From a virus: a stretch of 55,462 nucleotides of DNA. Made by a program: the position numbers and the translations under genes. The notes below the pieces were generated by a model. The model saw only the letters and a list, made by a program, of their open reading frames with translations. It searched no databases and was not told where the DNA came from. Each line of letters starts with the position of its first letter. The stretch's first letter is position 1. Shown in pieces: positions 45,794 through 54,207 of this stretch. The stretch spans positions 90,755 through 146,216 of the IMG/VR virus record IMGVR_UViG_3300035182_000695. One strand, written 5' to 3'.

Positions 45794-46343
45794 TTGCTTG
45801 CTTTCTTGTTTCAAAAATGTATAACCCTGTTGATTTATGCTCTACTTCACTCGTTTGTATTCTGTTATTAAACATAAATTCATCAGTTTCTTCTTTTGTG
45901 AAGCCTGACAAAATTACGAATTTTTTTTCATTTATTTTAAAAGATGACACATTATCTAAGTCGAGATAGTAATAATCCTCGCTAGATATTTTTTGATTAA
46001 GTTCAATTGATTTATGTTTTATAATAGCTTGAATCTCAGAGAACTCTTTTATTAAGTCATCATCCCACTCCAAATAACCGGATAGTTTTTTTAATATGTG
46101 TATTACGTTTGCATGATTGTAGCCGAAAAAATTACCAAGCTCAGTTGAGCCTGTTTTAATATTTTTGTTACAGAAATGTACGCAGTAGTGTTTTATTCTC
46201 ATTATCTCTGGCTTTCTAGTTTTAATTTCAAAACTAGATTTGTCAGTCTTGTAATAAGCACATACAACGTCGATAATGAAATTAAACATTCTCTCTCTGT
46301 AAGGCTCATCTCCTGTTAGTTTATTAGTACTTGTCTTTGTCAT
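45765..46343 (-). CDS. DnaA domain IV-like protein (192 aa)
   Basis: The region about 20-100 follows a DnaA C-terminal pattern: FIIDVVCAYYKTDKSSFEIK, RKPEIMRIKHYCVHFC, then GNFFGYNHANVIHILKKL, where NHANVIHI parallels the DHTTV signature of DnaA. A C-terminal ~90-residue part is unrecognised. Start chosen at ATG 46343, which removes a long overlap with dnaB. Adjacent to the replicative helicase, so a role in origin recognition or helicase recruitment is plausible. Confidence 0.7.
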   Translation of the reverse strand: MTKTSTNKLTGDEPYRERMFNFIIDVVCAYYKTDKSSFEIKTRKPEIMRIKHYCVHFCNKNIKTGSTELGNFFGYNHANVIHILKKLSGYLEWDDDLIKEFSEIQAIIKHKSIELNQKISSEDYYYLDLDNVSSFKINEKKFVILSGFTKEETDEFMFNNRIQTSEVEHKSTGLYIFETRKQANGSSTGNKS

Positions 46344-46353
46344 TCTGTCTTGT

Positions 46354-47925
46354 TTAAAATATAGGGCTTCCGTCAGCATTAGAATTGCTATTTCCAACTA
46401 TTGGCGCATTTGTTGTTTCTGCTATTACAGATTCTGATTTGTCAGTTAAAAAACTTTCGTTATTCTGTATTGATTTTGTTTGAGAAGTAGGAATATCTTC
46501 TGTGTTTTTTCCGCCAGTTGACTCAGCGCCATCCCAATTACTTATTGAAGTTGTAGAACCGTGCCATCTTACAAGTAAATCGCCTATTGAGCCACCTCTC
46601 ATTTTTGCTATCATTTTAACAAGTAATCCGTCGCTAGGAATTTCTGCGCCCTTATGCTCGAATGTTGGAATCTCATAGTATTGCGGTCTATATAAAAATA
46701 TAACCATATCAGCATCTTGCTCAATCGAGCCTGACTCTCTCAAATCGCTTAATTGAGGTATCTTTAATCCAGGTCTTGTTTCTACACTTCTACTCAATTG
46801 TGATAGTGCAATGATTGGTATATCAAGCTCTTTTGATAATTTTTTAATACCCCTAGTTATCTTTGATATTTCTTGTTCTCGATTAGTAAACTCACTTTCT
46901 ACGCCGTCCATTAGCTGCAAGTAATCAATTATGATTAACTTAATACCTTTTTCACGTTTTGCTTTATGCGCCTTACTTCTTAATCTTCCTATTGATAGCG
47001 ATGCTGTATCGTCAATGTGTAACGGTATCTTATCAAAATCAATTGTTTCTTTTTTAACGGTAGATAATTCGTAAGTATCTACTGTATTGTTATGTATTTT
47101 CTGAGAGCTTACGCCGCTGTATTTCGACATTACACGAGCAACAAGTTCCGTTCTTGACATCTCTAAAGAAAAAAACATTACCGGTATGCCTAATGAAGCT
47201 GGATAAACTGCGTAATCTAATGCTACTGCTGTTTTACCCATTCCAGGACGTGCTGCGAGAACAATCATACCTGCCCTCCATCCGTTCGTATGTTTATGTA
47301 ACGAATTAATTGAAATGGGAACTCCTGTGACCGTTCCATTCATTAAAACGTCCATGTTTTGTTCGATAACTTCGTCTTTTATTTCGCCTAGAGTCAAGCA
47401 CTCGTTACTCTCAACTCCATTTTCTAAATTTGAAATACTGCTTGCTGTTGATTCTATCAAGTCAAAACAATCTGTACTATCTTCGTATGCGTCTTTTATA
47501 GCGTGAGTTGAAATACGAATAACTTCCCTCGCAAGAAATTTCTGTATAACAATTCGTGCGTGATATTCAATATTGGCCGTTGATGCAATTCTATTTGTTA
47601 ATGATGACACATAAAACGAACCGCCAACAATTTCTAAATCGCCACTTCTTTTTAACTCTTGCGTTATTGTTAGAATATCAATTGGCTTACCTAATGTTGC
47701 CGTTCTTATTACCGCCGCATATATAATTTGATTTTGCTCCTTATAAAAATGCTCTTCTTTTAAAAATGTTCCAACTGTATCATAAGCTTCTTTCTCTAAA
47801 AGAATGGCGCCTAATACAGCTTCTTCGAGTTCAACGGCCTGTGGCTGCAATTTACCAATCTCGTTTGTTACAAGTGGCTGATACAACTTCTTTCTTGTTT
47901 TATTATTTCCTTCCGCTTTCATCAT
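46354..47925 (-). CDS. dnaB: replicative DNA helicase DnaB (523 aa)
   Basis: The N-terminal domain starts with LEEAVLGAILLEKEAY. Walker A is ARPGMGKT (226-232) within GWRAGMIVLAARPGMG. Walker B is LIIIDYLQLM, and H4 and Arg-finger-type motifs follow (ALSQLSRSVETRPGLKIPQL, LRESGSIEQDADMVIF). Full length for a bacterial-type DnaB, with a short disordered C-terminal tail. Hexameric helicase that unwinds DNA ahead of the replication fork. Located next to DnaA-like and loader-like genes. Confidence 0.95.
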   Translation of the reverse strand: MMKAEGNNKTRKKLYQPLVTNEIGKLQPQAVELEEAVLGAILLEKEAYDTVGTFLKEEHFYKEQNQIIYAAVIRTATLGKPIDILTITQELKRSGDLEIVGGSFYVSSLTNRIASTANIEYHARIVIQKFLAREVIRISTHAIKDAYEDSTDCFDLIESTASSISNLENGVESNECLTLGEIKDEVIEQNMDVLMNGTVTGVPISINSLHKHTNGWRAGMIVLAARPGMGKTAVALDYAVYPASLGIPVMFFSLEMSRTELVARVMSKYSGVSSQKIHNNTVDTYELSTVKKETIDFDKIPLHIDDTASLSIGRLRSKAHKAKREKGIKLIIIDYLQLMDGVESEFTNREQEISKITRGIKKLSKELDIPIIALSQLSRSVETRPGLKIPQLSDLRESGSIEQDADMVIFLYRPQYYEIPTFEHKGAEIPSDGLLVKMIAKMRGGSIGDLLVRWHGSTTSISNWDGAESTGGKNTEDIPTSQTKSIQNNESFLTDKSESVIAETTNAPIVGNSNSNADGSPIF

Positions 47926-47932
47926 GTTTTTT

Positions 47933-48538
47933 TTAATCTATTGCCGCTCTTTTAGTTCCGCTAGATATTGAAGGGTTTACTTTTGCCGCTTTTCCAATCC
48001 AATTTATACAATGTTTTGCGCACTCTTGTTCGTTAGGATATGTCTTGTTAATTGCTGACTGTTCTTTTACAAAAAGATTAATCAGCTCTTTTACTTTAGA
48101 TATGCTTTTTGCTTTATCAACATCGAACTTGTTTTTCATAGCACAAAGGTCAATTAAAGTTTCATTTGCAAGAAGTTTGTCCTTCAAATCTTTAACCGGA
48201 ATAAAACTATACGTCGTACCTGTGTACGACTCTTTTTCGTCTTTATCAAGTTTTGATTTATCAATGTATTTGCCCCAAGTATTATTAAACAATAATTTAT
48301 TTCCGTTAACACTTATTAAACAAGCTTCTTCGAGTTCTTTTATTTGTTTCTTAAAGCCAGTGAAGTCAATTTCTTCGCTAGTAAACTCGAACGCTACGGA
48401 ATTTACAATTGTAGCTTTCTTGTCTTTAAAATAATACATTAAGCAATTTATGTAAAAGCTTTTTGATGACGAAGACATATCTAAGCCAGTACTTTCAAAT
48501 ATTTTTTGTATTGCTGCTAAGCTAATTAGTTCGAGCAT
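47933..48538 (-). CDS. putative replication initiator or helicase loader (201 aa)
   Basis: An N-terminal winged-helix-like region (about 5-95, SFYINCLMYYFKDKKATIVN, FKKQIKELEEACLISVNGN) and a C-terminal helical part with NEQECAKHCINWIGK. Phage DnaD/helicase-loader proteins have this layout and usually lie directly before dnaB, as here (7 bases away). Assignment rests on context. Confidence 0.5.
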   Translation of the reverse strand: MLELISLAAIQKIFESTGLDMSSSSKSFYINCLMYYFKDKKATIVNSVAFEFTSEEIDFTGFKKQIKELEEACLISVNGNKLLFNNTWGKYIDKSKLDKDEKESYTGTTYSFIPVKDLKDKLLANETLIDLCAMKNKFDVDKAKSISKVKELINLFVKEQSAINKTYPNEQECAKHCINWIGKAAKVNPSISSGTKRAAID

Positions 48539-48547
48539 TTTTTATTT

Positions 48548-49333
48548 TTAAGGTGCGACATTCCAAAACAAAATATTACCTTCTCTTTCTTTTATATATT
48601 CCCACGCCTTTGCGTCGTATGTTTTTGCACTTTTAAACGGTGGAAGTATTTTCGTTTCTTTTCCAAAATCTAATTTGTGATAAAATACAGTTGCTCTTCC
48701 TAGTTCTCTTTCAGATAATTTATGGCCGACTCCTACTGTAAAAACCTTAGAGTCAGGAAACGACATCTGTAAACATCTCGACAATGTTCCCGAACCTGCA
48801 ACAGACCAAACCTCATCAGGAGTTTCTATTTTAAGTGACTCAATTGTTTTTATTGCGCAAGCAACGATGATTTCATTATCGAATCCAAATGGCGCAAGAA
48901 CAGCTTGTTTGTTTTGTAACACATACTTACTCGACTTTGATTTTAAAACATTACTCATCCCCATTGTAACCCAATGAATAGTCGCTCCAAGCTCTAATGC
49001 TTTTTTTTGATATGCGTGCAATTTATCCATACTTCGTTCCGGCTCGAACAAAACACACTTCTTATTGTATTTAGCACAAGTATAAGCTAACGATATTTGA
49101 GCAAAGCCAGTTGTAGGAGATGCGTAAACTATCTCTTCGTAAGGACACTCTTTAATGTATTTATCGACAAACCTAGCTTTAGAGCCAAAATCAAACAACC
49201 CGTCGTTTACGACTGTAATGTTGTTATATTTTTCAATTACAGGTTTCTCGTTAGGGTCAAACCAATCGTTCACTAATAATGACAACTCATCTTTAGTGAA
49301 CGATTTATTTTCAGGAGATATGTATGTAAGCAT
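48548..49333 (-). CDS. PLP-dependent-enzyme-like protein, fold type II (261 aa)
   Basis: The pattern resembles ACC deaminase/D-cysteine desulfhydrase folds: GSKARFVDKYI (possible PLP Lys52), then IVYASPTTGFAQISLAYTCA and a Gly-rich phosphate-binding loop AGSGTLSRCLQMSF (179-192). In some phages PLP enzymes complete DNA hypermodification, and the SPPY methylase lies two genes away. Catalysis is not proven: the motifs are somewhat diverged. Confidence 0.65.
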   Translation of the reverse strand: MLTYISPENKSFTKDELSLLVNDWFDPNEKPVIEKYNNITVVNDGLFDFGSKARFVDKYIKECPYEEIVYASPTTGFAQISLAYTCAKYNKKCVLFEPERSMDKLHAYQKKALELGATIHWVTMGMSNVLKSKSSKYVLQNKQAVLAPFGFDNEIIVACAIKTIESLKIETPDEVWSVAGSGTLSRCLQMSFPDSKVFTVGVGHKLSERELGRATVFYHKLDFGKETKILPPFKSAKTYDAKAWEYIKEREGNILFWNVAP

Positions 49334-49334
49334 A

Positions 49335-50168
49335 CTATTTAGCAGGAGCTAATTCTACAATCTCAACTTTTGGATAGTAAAGAACGCCAGCTTTTTCTAC
49401 TGTGAATGTTCCTTTTGTTTTGTGTCTTGATATAACAACACCTGTGATAGTCTTGTTTAATCGTTTGCTATGAAATTGAACTTTAGCTCCAATACTAACA
49501 ACTGCACCAGATTTTGTTTTAACATCAGGTAATGCAGTTTTTTCTTTTTTAGCTGGCGCTGCTTTTTTCACAACTTCTTTTTTCGATGGCGCTGCTTTTT
49601 TAGCCGCAGGAACATCTTTCTTAACAGCAAGTGGCTTTTTAACGGCAGCTGCTTTTTCCGGCTTGTGGTCAGCGATTTCTTTTTTCAAATCAACAATCTT
49701 TTTCTCAAGAGATTTTAATAAGATTGGATTGTTTTTTACGTTGTCTTTTACAACTTGACTCTCAGCTAATGCTAAGTTTTTCTTTAATTCTTCGATTGTT
49801 TTCATTGGTTCTTCTGTTTTTAAATTGTTTGTACTTTCCTCCGTTTTTGGATTATTTGTACTTTCTTCTGTTTTTGGATTGTTTGTTGTTTCTTCTTTTG
49901 TTGTTGTTTCTTCTTTTTTTGGAGCGCTTGTTGTTTCTTCTTTTGACTCTTTAATTTTACTGTTGTTAAATTTACGGTTTAATTCTTTTACTGCATCGTC
50001 TATCGATGGAAATCCGTTCGCAGTAATTCCATCCTTTTCAGCAGAATACTTTCTTGTTATTTTAGCGTCATCTTTGTCTGAATCTGCATACGAATCAATT
50101 TTAATATTAATCGTTTCGTCTTTGCTGTATTTTTCTTCTACAAGCCCTTTGTGAATTTGTTTTGCCAT
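49335..50168 (-). CDS. Lys/Ala-rich, repeat-containing DNA-binding-like protein (277 aa)
   Basis: An N-terminal domain (about 1-75) is followed by ~10-residue repeats (TNNPKTEES, about 90-120). A coiled-coil-like region and a histone-like KKAAPSKKEVVKKAAPAKKE tract (about 170-215) come next. The C-terminal ~55 residues resemble an SH3-like/KOW-like barrel (VSIGAKVQFHSKRLNKTITG). It probably binds nucleic acid. It resembles the other Lys/Ala protein at 42642-43325. Confidence 0.6.
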   Translation of the reverse strand: MAKQIHKGLVEEKYSKDETINIKIDSYADSDKDDAKITRKYSAEKDGITANGFPSIDDAVKELNRKFNNSKIKESKEETTSAPKKEETTTKEETTNNPKTEESTNNPKTEESTNNLKTEEPMKTIEELKKNLALAESQVVKDNVKNNPILLKSLEKKIVDLKKEIADHKPEKAAAVKKPLAVKKDVPAAKKAAPSKKEVVKKAAPAKKEKTALPDVKTKSGAVVSIGAKVQFHSKRLNKTITGVVISRHKTKGTFTVEKAGVLYYPKVEIVELAPAK

Positions 50169-50176
50169 TTGTTTTT

Positions 50177-51229
50177 TTATTTGATTAGTGATTTATCTTT
50201 TCGTAATACGATTACAGTTTCTGTTGCGTGTTCAATTATTTTAACTCCATCAACCATTTTAGTTCTTGCTTGCATAGGAAATATGTCGTTCTCTATGTGA
50301 ACAAATCCATTCTCGCAGGCAACGTCTATTGTAGGTTGCACTAAAGGAAATGTTTTCGAGTTAATCTTTACATCTTCAATGTTTATAATGCAGGTAGCGC
50401 CATCCTTTAGTACTTTAAATTGCGTGCGAATCATTGGTTTTAAGAAGCCTTCAATCCAAGCATCATAATCACTATATCTGTTACAGGATTGTGTATCTTC
50501 TTTCGAGTAAATTTCTTTTTTGAAGTAAGGCGGCGAAGTAAATGAGAAGTCGCAGGTTTCGAGAATATTATCAACATTTAAGTCTTCTATTGGAGAGTTA
50601 AATAACGTAACTTCTTTATTATTCTTTAAGTCGTTTGCTAATCGAACATTTGCTGCGTATGTCAATGTATTAGGGTCTGTTCCGAAATAAGCTTTACAAT
50701 GGCTTGCTAAAAAGCCTACAAGTCTTCCTCCGTAGCCAGTTGATGAATCAAATACAACTCCGTATTTTGGTGCATATTTGTTATAAAGCATTCTAGCAAA
50801 TCCTGGTCTGAAATTTGAACACGCCTGAGTGCCGTTAACTAAAGACATAAATCCTAAATATCCATATTCAAATGTTTCACTCGACGCATATTGTTTACTC
50901 AACACTTTTTTTAATCTGTCATCGTTGTTAAATGAATCAAAAGGACTATTCATATTTATTGCAGACGAATGAAAACGATGTCTGTTATATGTGTCTGCTA
51001 TTCTATACCCTACACGAGTGTTTAAGCAATCTTTTTGAGATAAGTTCGTTAACTTATTTAATTCCATTTTACATTTGAATAGTGGAAGGTGAGGATAAGG
51101 GAAACCTCTCTCTCTAAAATCGTGAAATGCTGTTTCGAGAATTTCTTCCGGAGAAAATAATTCTTGCTTTACGCCATCTTGCACGATATATGTCTCTCCA
51201 AATAAATCTTCGTTTAAGTGTTCTGCCAT
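50177..51229 (-). CDS. DNA methyltransferase-like protein with SPPY motif (350 aa)
   Basis: SAM-binding motif I is VFDSSTGYGGRLVGFLAS (159-176), and the catalytic motif IV is SPPYF (232-236), as in amino-methyltransferases (N6-adenine or N4-cytosine). A long N-terminal region (about 1-130) of unknown fold precedes it. Such enzymes may protect phage DNA from restriction. Its position near a PLP-enzyme-like gene and a deoxyribosyltransferase-like gene suggests a wider DNA-base-modification module (inference). Confidence 0.75.
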   Translation of the reverse strand: MAEHLNEDLFGETYIVQDGVKQELFSPEEILETAFHDFRERGFPYPHLPLFKCKMELNKLTNLSQKDCLNTRVGYRIADTYNRHRFHSSAINMNSPFDSFNNDDRLKKVLSKQYASSETFEYGYLGFMSLVNGTQACSNFRPGFARMLYNKYAPKYGVVFDSSTGYGGRLVGFLASHCKAYFGTDPNTLTYAANVRLANDLKNNKEVTLFNSPIEDLNVDNILETCDFSFTSPPYFKKEIYSKEDTQSCNRYSDYDAWIEGFLKPMIRTQFKVLKDGATCIINIEDVKINSKTFPLVQPTIDVACENGFVHIENDIFPMQARTKMVDGVKIIEHATETVIVLRKDKSLIK

Positions 51230-51230
51230 A

Positions 51231-51623
51231 CTATTTACTGTTTAAAAAATTAGCAACTTCGTCTAAGTTTGATAAAAAAGTTGCGCCGTTAGATTCAACA
51301 ATACCACAAACTTGTTTTAAACTCTTCAATTGATGTTCTGTGAACTTTTCTTTTCCGTCTTTCTCAAGAACACAAAGAATTGTTTTCTTAGGTCTTTTAT
51401 TACTGTCATCAACAACTTCCGCTATTGAAAAAACGCCTGTCATTTTCGGCGTGATTACATACAAACAAAAATCACAAGATTTTCTTTGTTTAACTTCCTG
51501 TTTCATACACTCAGGAGTCCAGTCTTTTACGACAGGATTAAAGAAGTCAATTTTTAATTTAGCAATCAACTTGTCTCTCCACGTTGATTCATTACAGGTA
51601 CCACCCAAAAACACTCGTTTCAT
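51231..51623 (-). CDS. nucleoside 2-deoxyribosyltransferase-like protein (130 aa)
   Basis: The start VFLGGTCNESTWRDKLI, then FFNPVVKDW, and CDFCLYVITPKMTGVFSIAE match the Nuc_deoxyri_tr2-type nucleoside-deoxyribosyltransferase-like family. These proteins handle nucleosides or related small molecules; the specific substrate here is unknown. Two bases precede the methyltransferase gene. Confidence 0.75.
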   Translation of the reverse strand: MKRVFLGGTCNESTWRDKLIAKLKIDFFNPVVKDWTPECMKQEVKQRKSCDFCLYVITPKMTGVFSIAEVVDDSNKRPKKTILCVLEKDGKEKFTEHQLKSLKQVCGIVESNGATFLSNLDEVANFLNSK

Positions 51624-51645
51624 AATTTATTTTTTTTAACTTATT

Positions 51646-52155
51646 TTACATTGTTAACTCAGAATATAAAAACAACTGAGGATTTTTTGATTTGCCATTG
51701 TACATCATAGCTAAAGGATGATACGGCGTCTTATTATTGTTTACGCCAAAGCATTTTGCGTTTGGATAATTAGGTAACACATCTTTAATTCTTTCTCCGG
51801 CTTGTTTGAAACTTCCCCAACAAACTATAACATCGTCGCAAATTGACTCAACTTCTTTTAATTTATTTTCATTGTCACCTAGTGCATCTACGCAAGTTAG
51901 TAAGTCTTCTGGACTTGATGAAATGAATGCGAATAAATTTGTCATATAAAACCCGCCATACCCTAATTTTGAAAGCATCATTCGTAAATAATTTATTGTA
52001 GGGTCGTTCTTGTTTGAATTTGCGGTTGAAGGATTTAATCCTATACACATAGCTTTAGGCAATTCATCGTTCCACACTCTCCATAATTTATAGCGATACT
52101 TGCCACAATTAGAGAACTCAGCGCCATTATTGTTATTATCAAATAAATCAGTCAT
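51646..52155 (-). CDS. DUF1643 protein (169 aa)
   Basis: The signature order YRYKLWRVWNDELPKAMCIGLNPSTAN (motif split as seen), then NDPTINYLRMMLSKLGYGGF, NLFAFISSSPEDL and a DDVIVCWGSF strand matches DUF1643. The family is widespread in phages and bacteria but of unknown function; the fold resembles uracil-DNA-glycosylase-like proteins in places, which I treat as speculation. The start codon overlaps the lipoprotein gene's stop by one base. Confidence 0.75.
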   Translation of the reverse strand: MTDLFDNNNNGAEFSNCGKYRYKLWRVWNDELPKAMCIGLNPSTANSNKNDPTINYLRMMLSKLGYGGFYMTNLFAFISSSPEDLLTCVDALGDNENKLKEVESICDDVIVCWGSFKQAGERIKDVLPNYPNAKCFGVNNNKTPYHPLAMMYNGKSKNPQLFLYSELTM

Positions 52156-52436
52156 TAGTGATTTTTACAATTTTGTTTGTGAATTATTCCGTATGTATTA
52201 TAAAGTAAATATTCGCAACCCTCAACTTCAACAACTTGTATACCTTCATTATAATTCCTTGCCGATGATACTTCCATTTCTTTTGTTGTTGTTTCTGTAC
52301 CTAAAACCGATTCCAATTTAGCAACAATAGAGTCTGCGCCTCTTCGAGCCTTCTCATTTCTCTCACGAACTTCTTCTAAGCTAGGTCCACAAGATAATAG
52401 CGTTGATATTGATATTGAAATTAATATTTTTTTCAT
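52155..52436 (-). CDS. small lipoprotein (93 aa)
   Basis: I start at ATG 52436, giving a classical lipoprotein signal (KKILISISISTLLSCG; lipobox LLSC with the lipidated Cys about 17). The mature part has a coiled-coil-like RERNEKARRGADSI stretch and ends with a GCEY...HKQNC motif. Phage-encoded lipoproteins may exclude superinfecting phages or act in lysis; neither is proven. Confidence 0.65.
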   Translation of the reverse strand: MKKILISISISTLLSCGPSLEEVRERNEKARRGADSIVAKLESVLGTETTTKEMEVSSARNYNEGIQVVEVEGCEYLLYNTYGIIHKQNCKNH

Positions 52437-52438
52437 AC

Positions 52439-52906
52439 TTAGTCGTTTAAAAAAAATGGAACTTCTCTGTTTTTCCATTTGTGTAGATGAGATTTATGTT
52501 TTTTATAATATAATCGATAGCACTCTACCGCATCATCACTTATTCTGCAATCATCTGGCATTGCTAGTGCGTGCTTTGTTATTCCGATTGATTCAATAAA
52601 AGGCAAATCGATATAACACGATTCAATTACTTTTTCGCAAGCGTGCTGCTTACCATATCTAAAAGTATATTCTTTACATAACGATAATCCTAATTCACAC
52701 AACCACATATAATTATCAATCGACTCAAGTAACCACTTTACGCAAGGATGATTTTGATAACAAGGTTTATATTTAGCTTCGCCGCCAGTCATCCAAATAA
52801 CAGTACAAAGCATTTGAGCAGTTTCTACTGGCATTTTTACAATATGACTGTTTGTATGAAAGACGCTAATCTTATCGATGTCGTTATCTAGGACGAAAAT
52901 ATTCAT
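52439..52906 (-). CDS. conserved phage protein of unknown function (155 aa)
   Basis: The motif chain NIFVLDND, HIVKMPVETAQMLCTVIWM, YKPCYQNHPCVKWLLES, YTFRYGKQHACEKV is a conserved pattern I know from several phages and bacteria without an experimentally defined function. The H-x-VKM and NHP-C motifs suggest an active site. A -7 box lies ~18 bases upstream. Confidence 0.7.
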   Translation of the reverse strand: MNIFVLDNDIDKISVFHTNSHIVKMPVETAQMLCTVIWMTGGEAKYKPCYQNHPCVKWLLESIDNYMWLCELGLSLCKEYTFRYGKQHACEKVIESCYIDLPFIESIGITKHALAMPDDCRISDDAVECYRLYYKKHKSHLHKWKNREVPFFLND

Positions 52907-52923
52907 TGAAAATCTATGTTATA

Positions 52924-52931
52924 CAAATGTA
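52924..52931 (-). promoter_or_regulatory. candidate -7 box (TACATTTG)
   Basis: Minus strand TACATTTG, 18 bases upstream of the ATG at 52906, in a 116-base gap. AACCTA (52977-52982) and TAGGTT (53011-53016) could form a weak hairpin ending the upstream gene, followed by T5. Confidence 0.5.
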
Positions 52932-53022
52932 CGACATTCTTTTTTAATAAAAAAATAAATTGTTTAAAAATATTGTAACCTATTGAAAATCAGTTATTGA
53001 ATTTAAACATTAGGTTTTTGAA

Positions 53023-53472
53023 TTATTGTTCAGATTTAGGCTCTTCCTTATTTAAGTCGTCCTTTAGCTTCGACATTCTATCGTAAATTGGAACTGCGAT
53101 TTCTATTAAATCGTCTGATAACTTACCGACTTTTGATGTACAAAGTCCTGCGTCTATTGCAGCAACTAATATATCTTTTGCGTAACTAAATGCTAACCCG
53201 ATAATGTCGGATTGTTTTGTTTGATATACTTTTTTTGTCATCGATTCATTTATTGGTTCAACTTGCTTAACTATCGTTAACTTTAATTTATCATTCATCG
53301 TGTAAGTAAGTTCTTTACCTACCGCAACTTCTGTTGGCATTTTTCTGATGTGATAATAATTTCCTTCCTCGTTATTCTCAAATACTACTTTGTGAATGTA
53401 GAGCGTTGCGTTTTGAGGAGTAACCCACTCTTTCGTGAATTCGCAACTTTTTACTTTACTTGTCTTTTCCAT
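53023..53472 (-). CDS. possible OB-fold protein with helical C-terminus (149 aa)
   Basis: The N-terminal ~70 residues are beta-rich (YIHKVVFENNEEGNYYHIRK, AVGKELTYTMNDKLKLTIVK), suggestive of an OB fold. The helical C-terminal half ends in an acidic/polar tail (NKEEPKSEQ), as in single-strand-binding proteins. Assignment is weak. The start has the AAATAAGTATG context. Confidence 0.45.
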   Translation of the reverse strand: MEKTSKVKSCEFTKEWVTPQNATLYIHKVVFENNEEGNYYHIRKMPTEVAVGKELTYTMNDKLKLTIVKQVEPINESMTKKVYQTKQSDIIGLAFSYAKDILVAAIDAGLCTSKVGKLSDDLIEIAVPIYDRMSKLKDDLNKEEPKSEQ

Positions 53473-53484
53473 ACTTATTTATTT

Positions 53485-54204
53485 TTATTTTATTACTTTT
53501 TTAAATGTTACGTTTTCGTCAGTCAGCATTTTTTCAACTAATTTACAATTTTCAGAGCCAACGAAAGATATACAATCAACATTATAATCTACAAAGTCAT
53601 CGCCTAACTTAAATGCTATTTTATCCATTATCTCATAAGTTCTGTTTCTTATATCGTTATAAATAGATTTATGCACTTGATTTCCAACAATAACTAGCTT
53701 TTTACCTGTTTTTTTTGTCCCGATATATCCATCCAACGTCTTACTATTTCCACGAACACTTAATGCCATGCAATAAAGCTGTTTTAAAGCGTCGTTTTTA
53801 TTTTTAAGCTCTAAACCCTTATTGTATGTATTTTCGCTTATATAGCCGCTTATAAATGCTATTCTCCAGTATGCGTGATTGATGTCGTATGAGTATTTTT
53901 TCTTTTTTGAATCTTTTAGAGTTTTATTTGCCCAATAAGGTCTACATTGTTCTATAAATGTTGGATTTTTATTCTCACTAATCCATTTATCGAAATCTTT
54001 TTTAACCATTCCGAATAAAAACAATCCTTTTTGAAAATCACCTTGCTGTGAAAACGACATAGACTCTCCGCTATAATAAACGTAAGTCGTATTTTCAAGC
54101 TTTTTAAAAAAATATTCTTGATTGTACGTTGATAACTTATTTAAAATCAATTTTGAATCGCTACCGCTGTAATTGAATTTCATTTCTTCGCTCTTGAGTA
54201 TCAT
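53485..54204 (-). CDS. small PolB-palm-like protein (239 aa)
   Basis: The segment YDINHAYWRIAFISGYISEN resembles DNA polymerase family-B motif A (D-x-N-S/H-x-Y), with a helical region containing ALKQLYCMALSVRGN in the motif-B position, and YNVDCISFVG in the motif-C position (D-C/T-D usually; here VDC). Too short for a complete polymerase, with no visible exonuclease domain. It may be a polymerase relic, a minimal polymerase-like protein, or a coincidental match. Directly follows the 286-aa gene. Confidence 0.45.
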   Translation of the reverse strand: MILKSEEMKFNYSGSDSKLILNKLSTYNQEYFFKKLENTTYVYYSGESMSFSQQGDFQKGLFLFGMVKKDFDKWISENKNPTFIEQCRPYWANKTLKDSKKKKYSYDINHAYWRIAFISGYISENTYNKGLELKNKNDALKQLYCMALSVRGNSKTLDGYIGTKKTGKKLVIVGNQVHKSIYNDIRNRTYEIMDKIAFKLGDDFVDYNVDCISFVGSENCKLVEKMLTDENVTFKKVIK

Positions 54205-54207
54205 ATC

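Noticed and set aside
46344-46397. Upstream start for the DnaA-like gene at 46397
   Set aside because: It would add 18 residues overlapping dnaB by 44 bases; ATG 46343 leaves no overlap.
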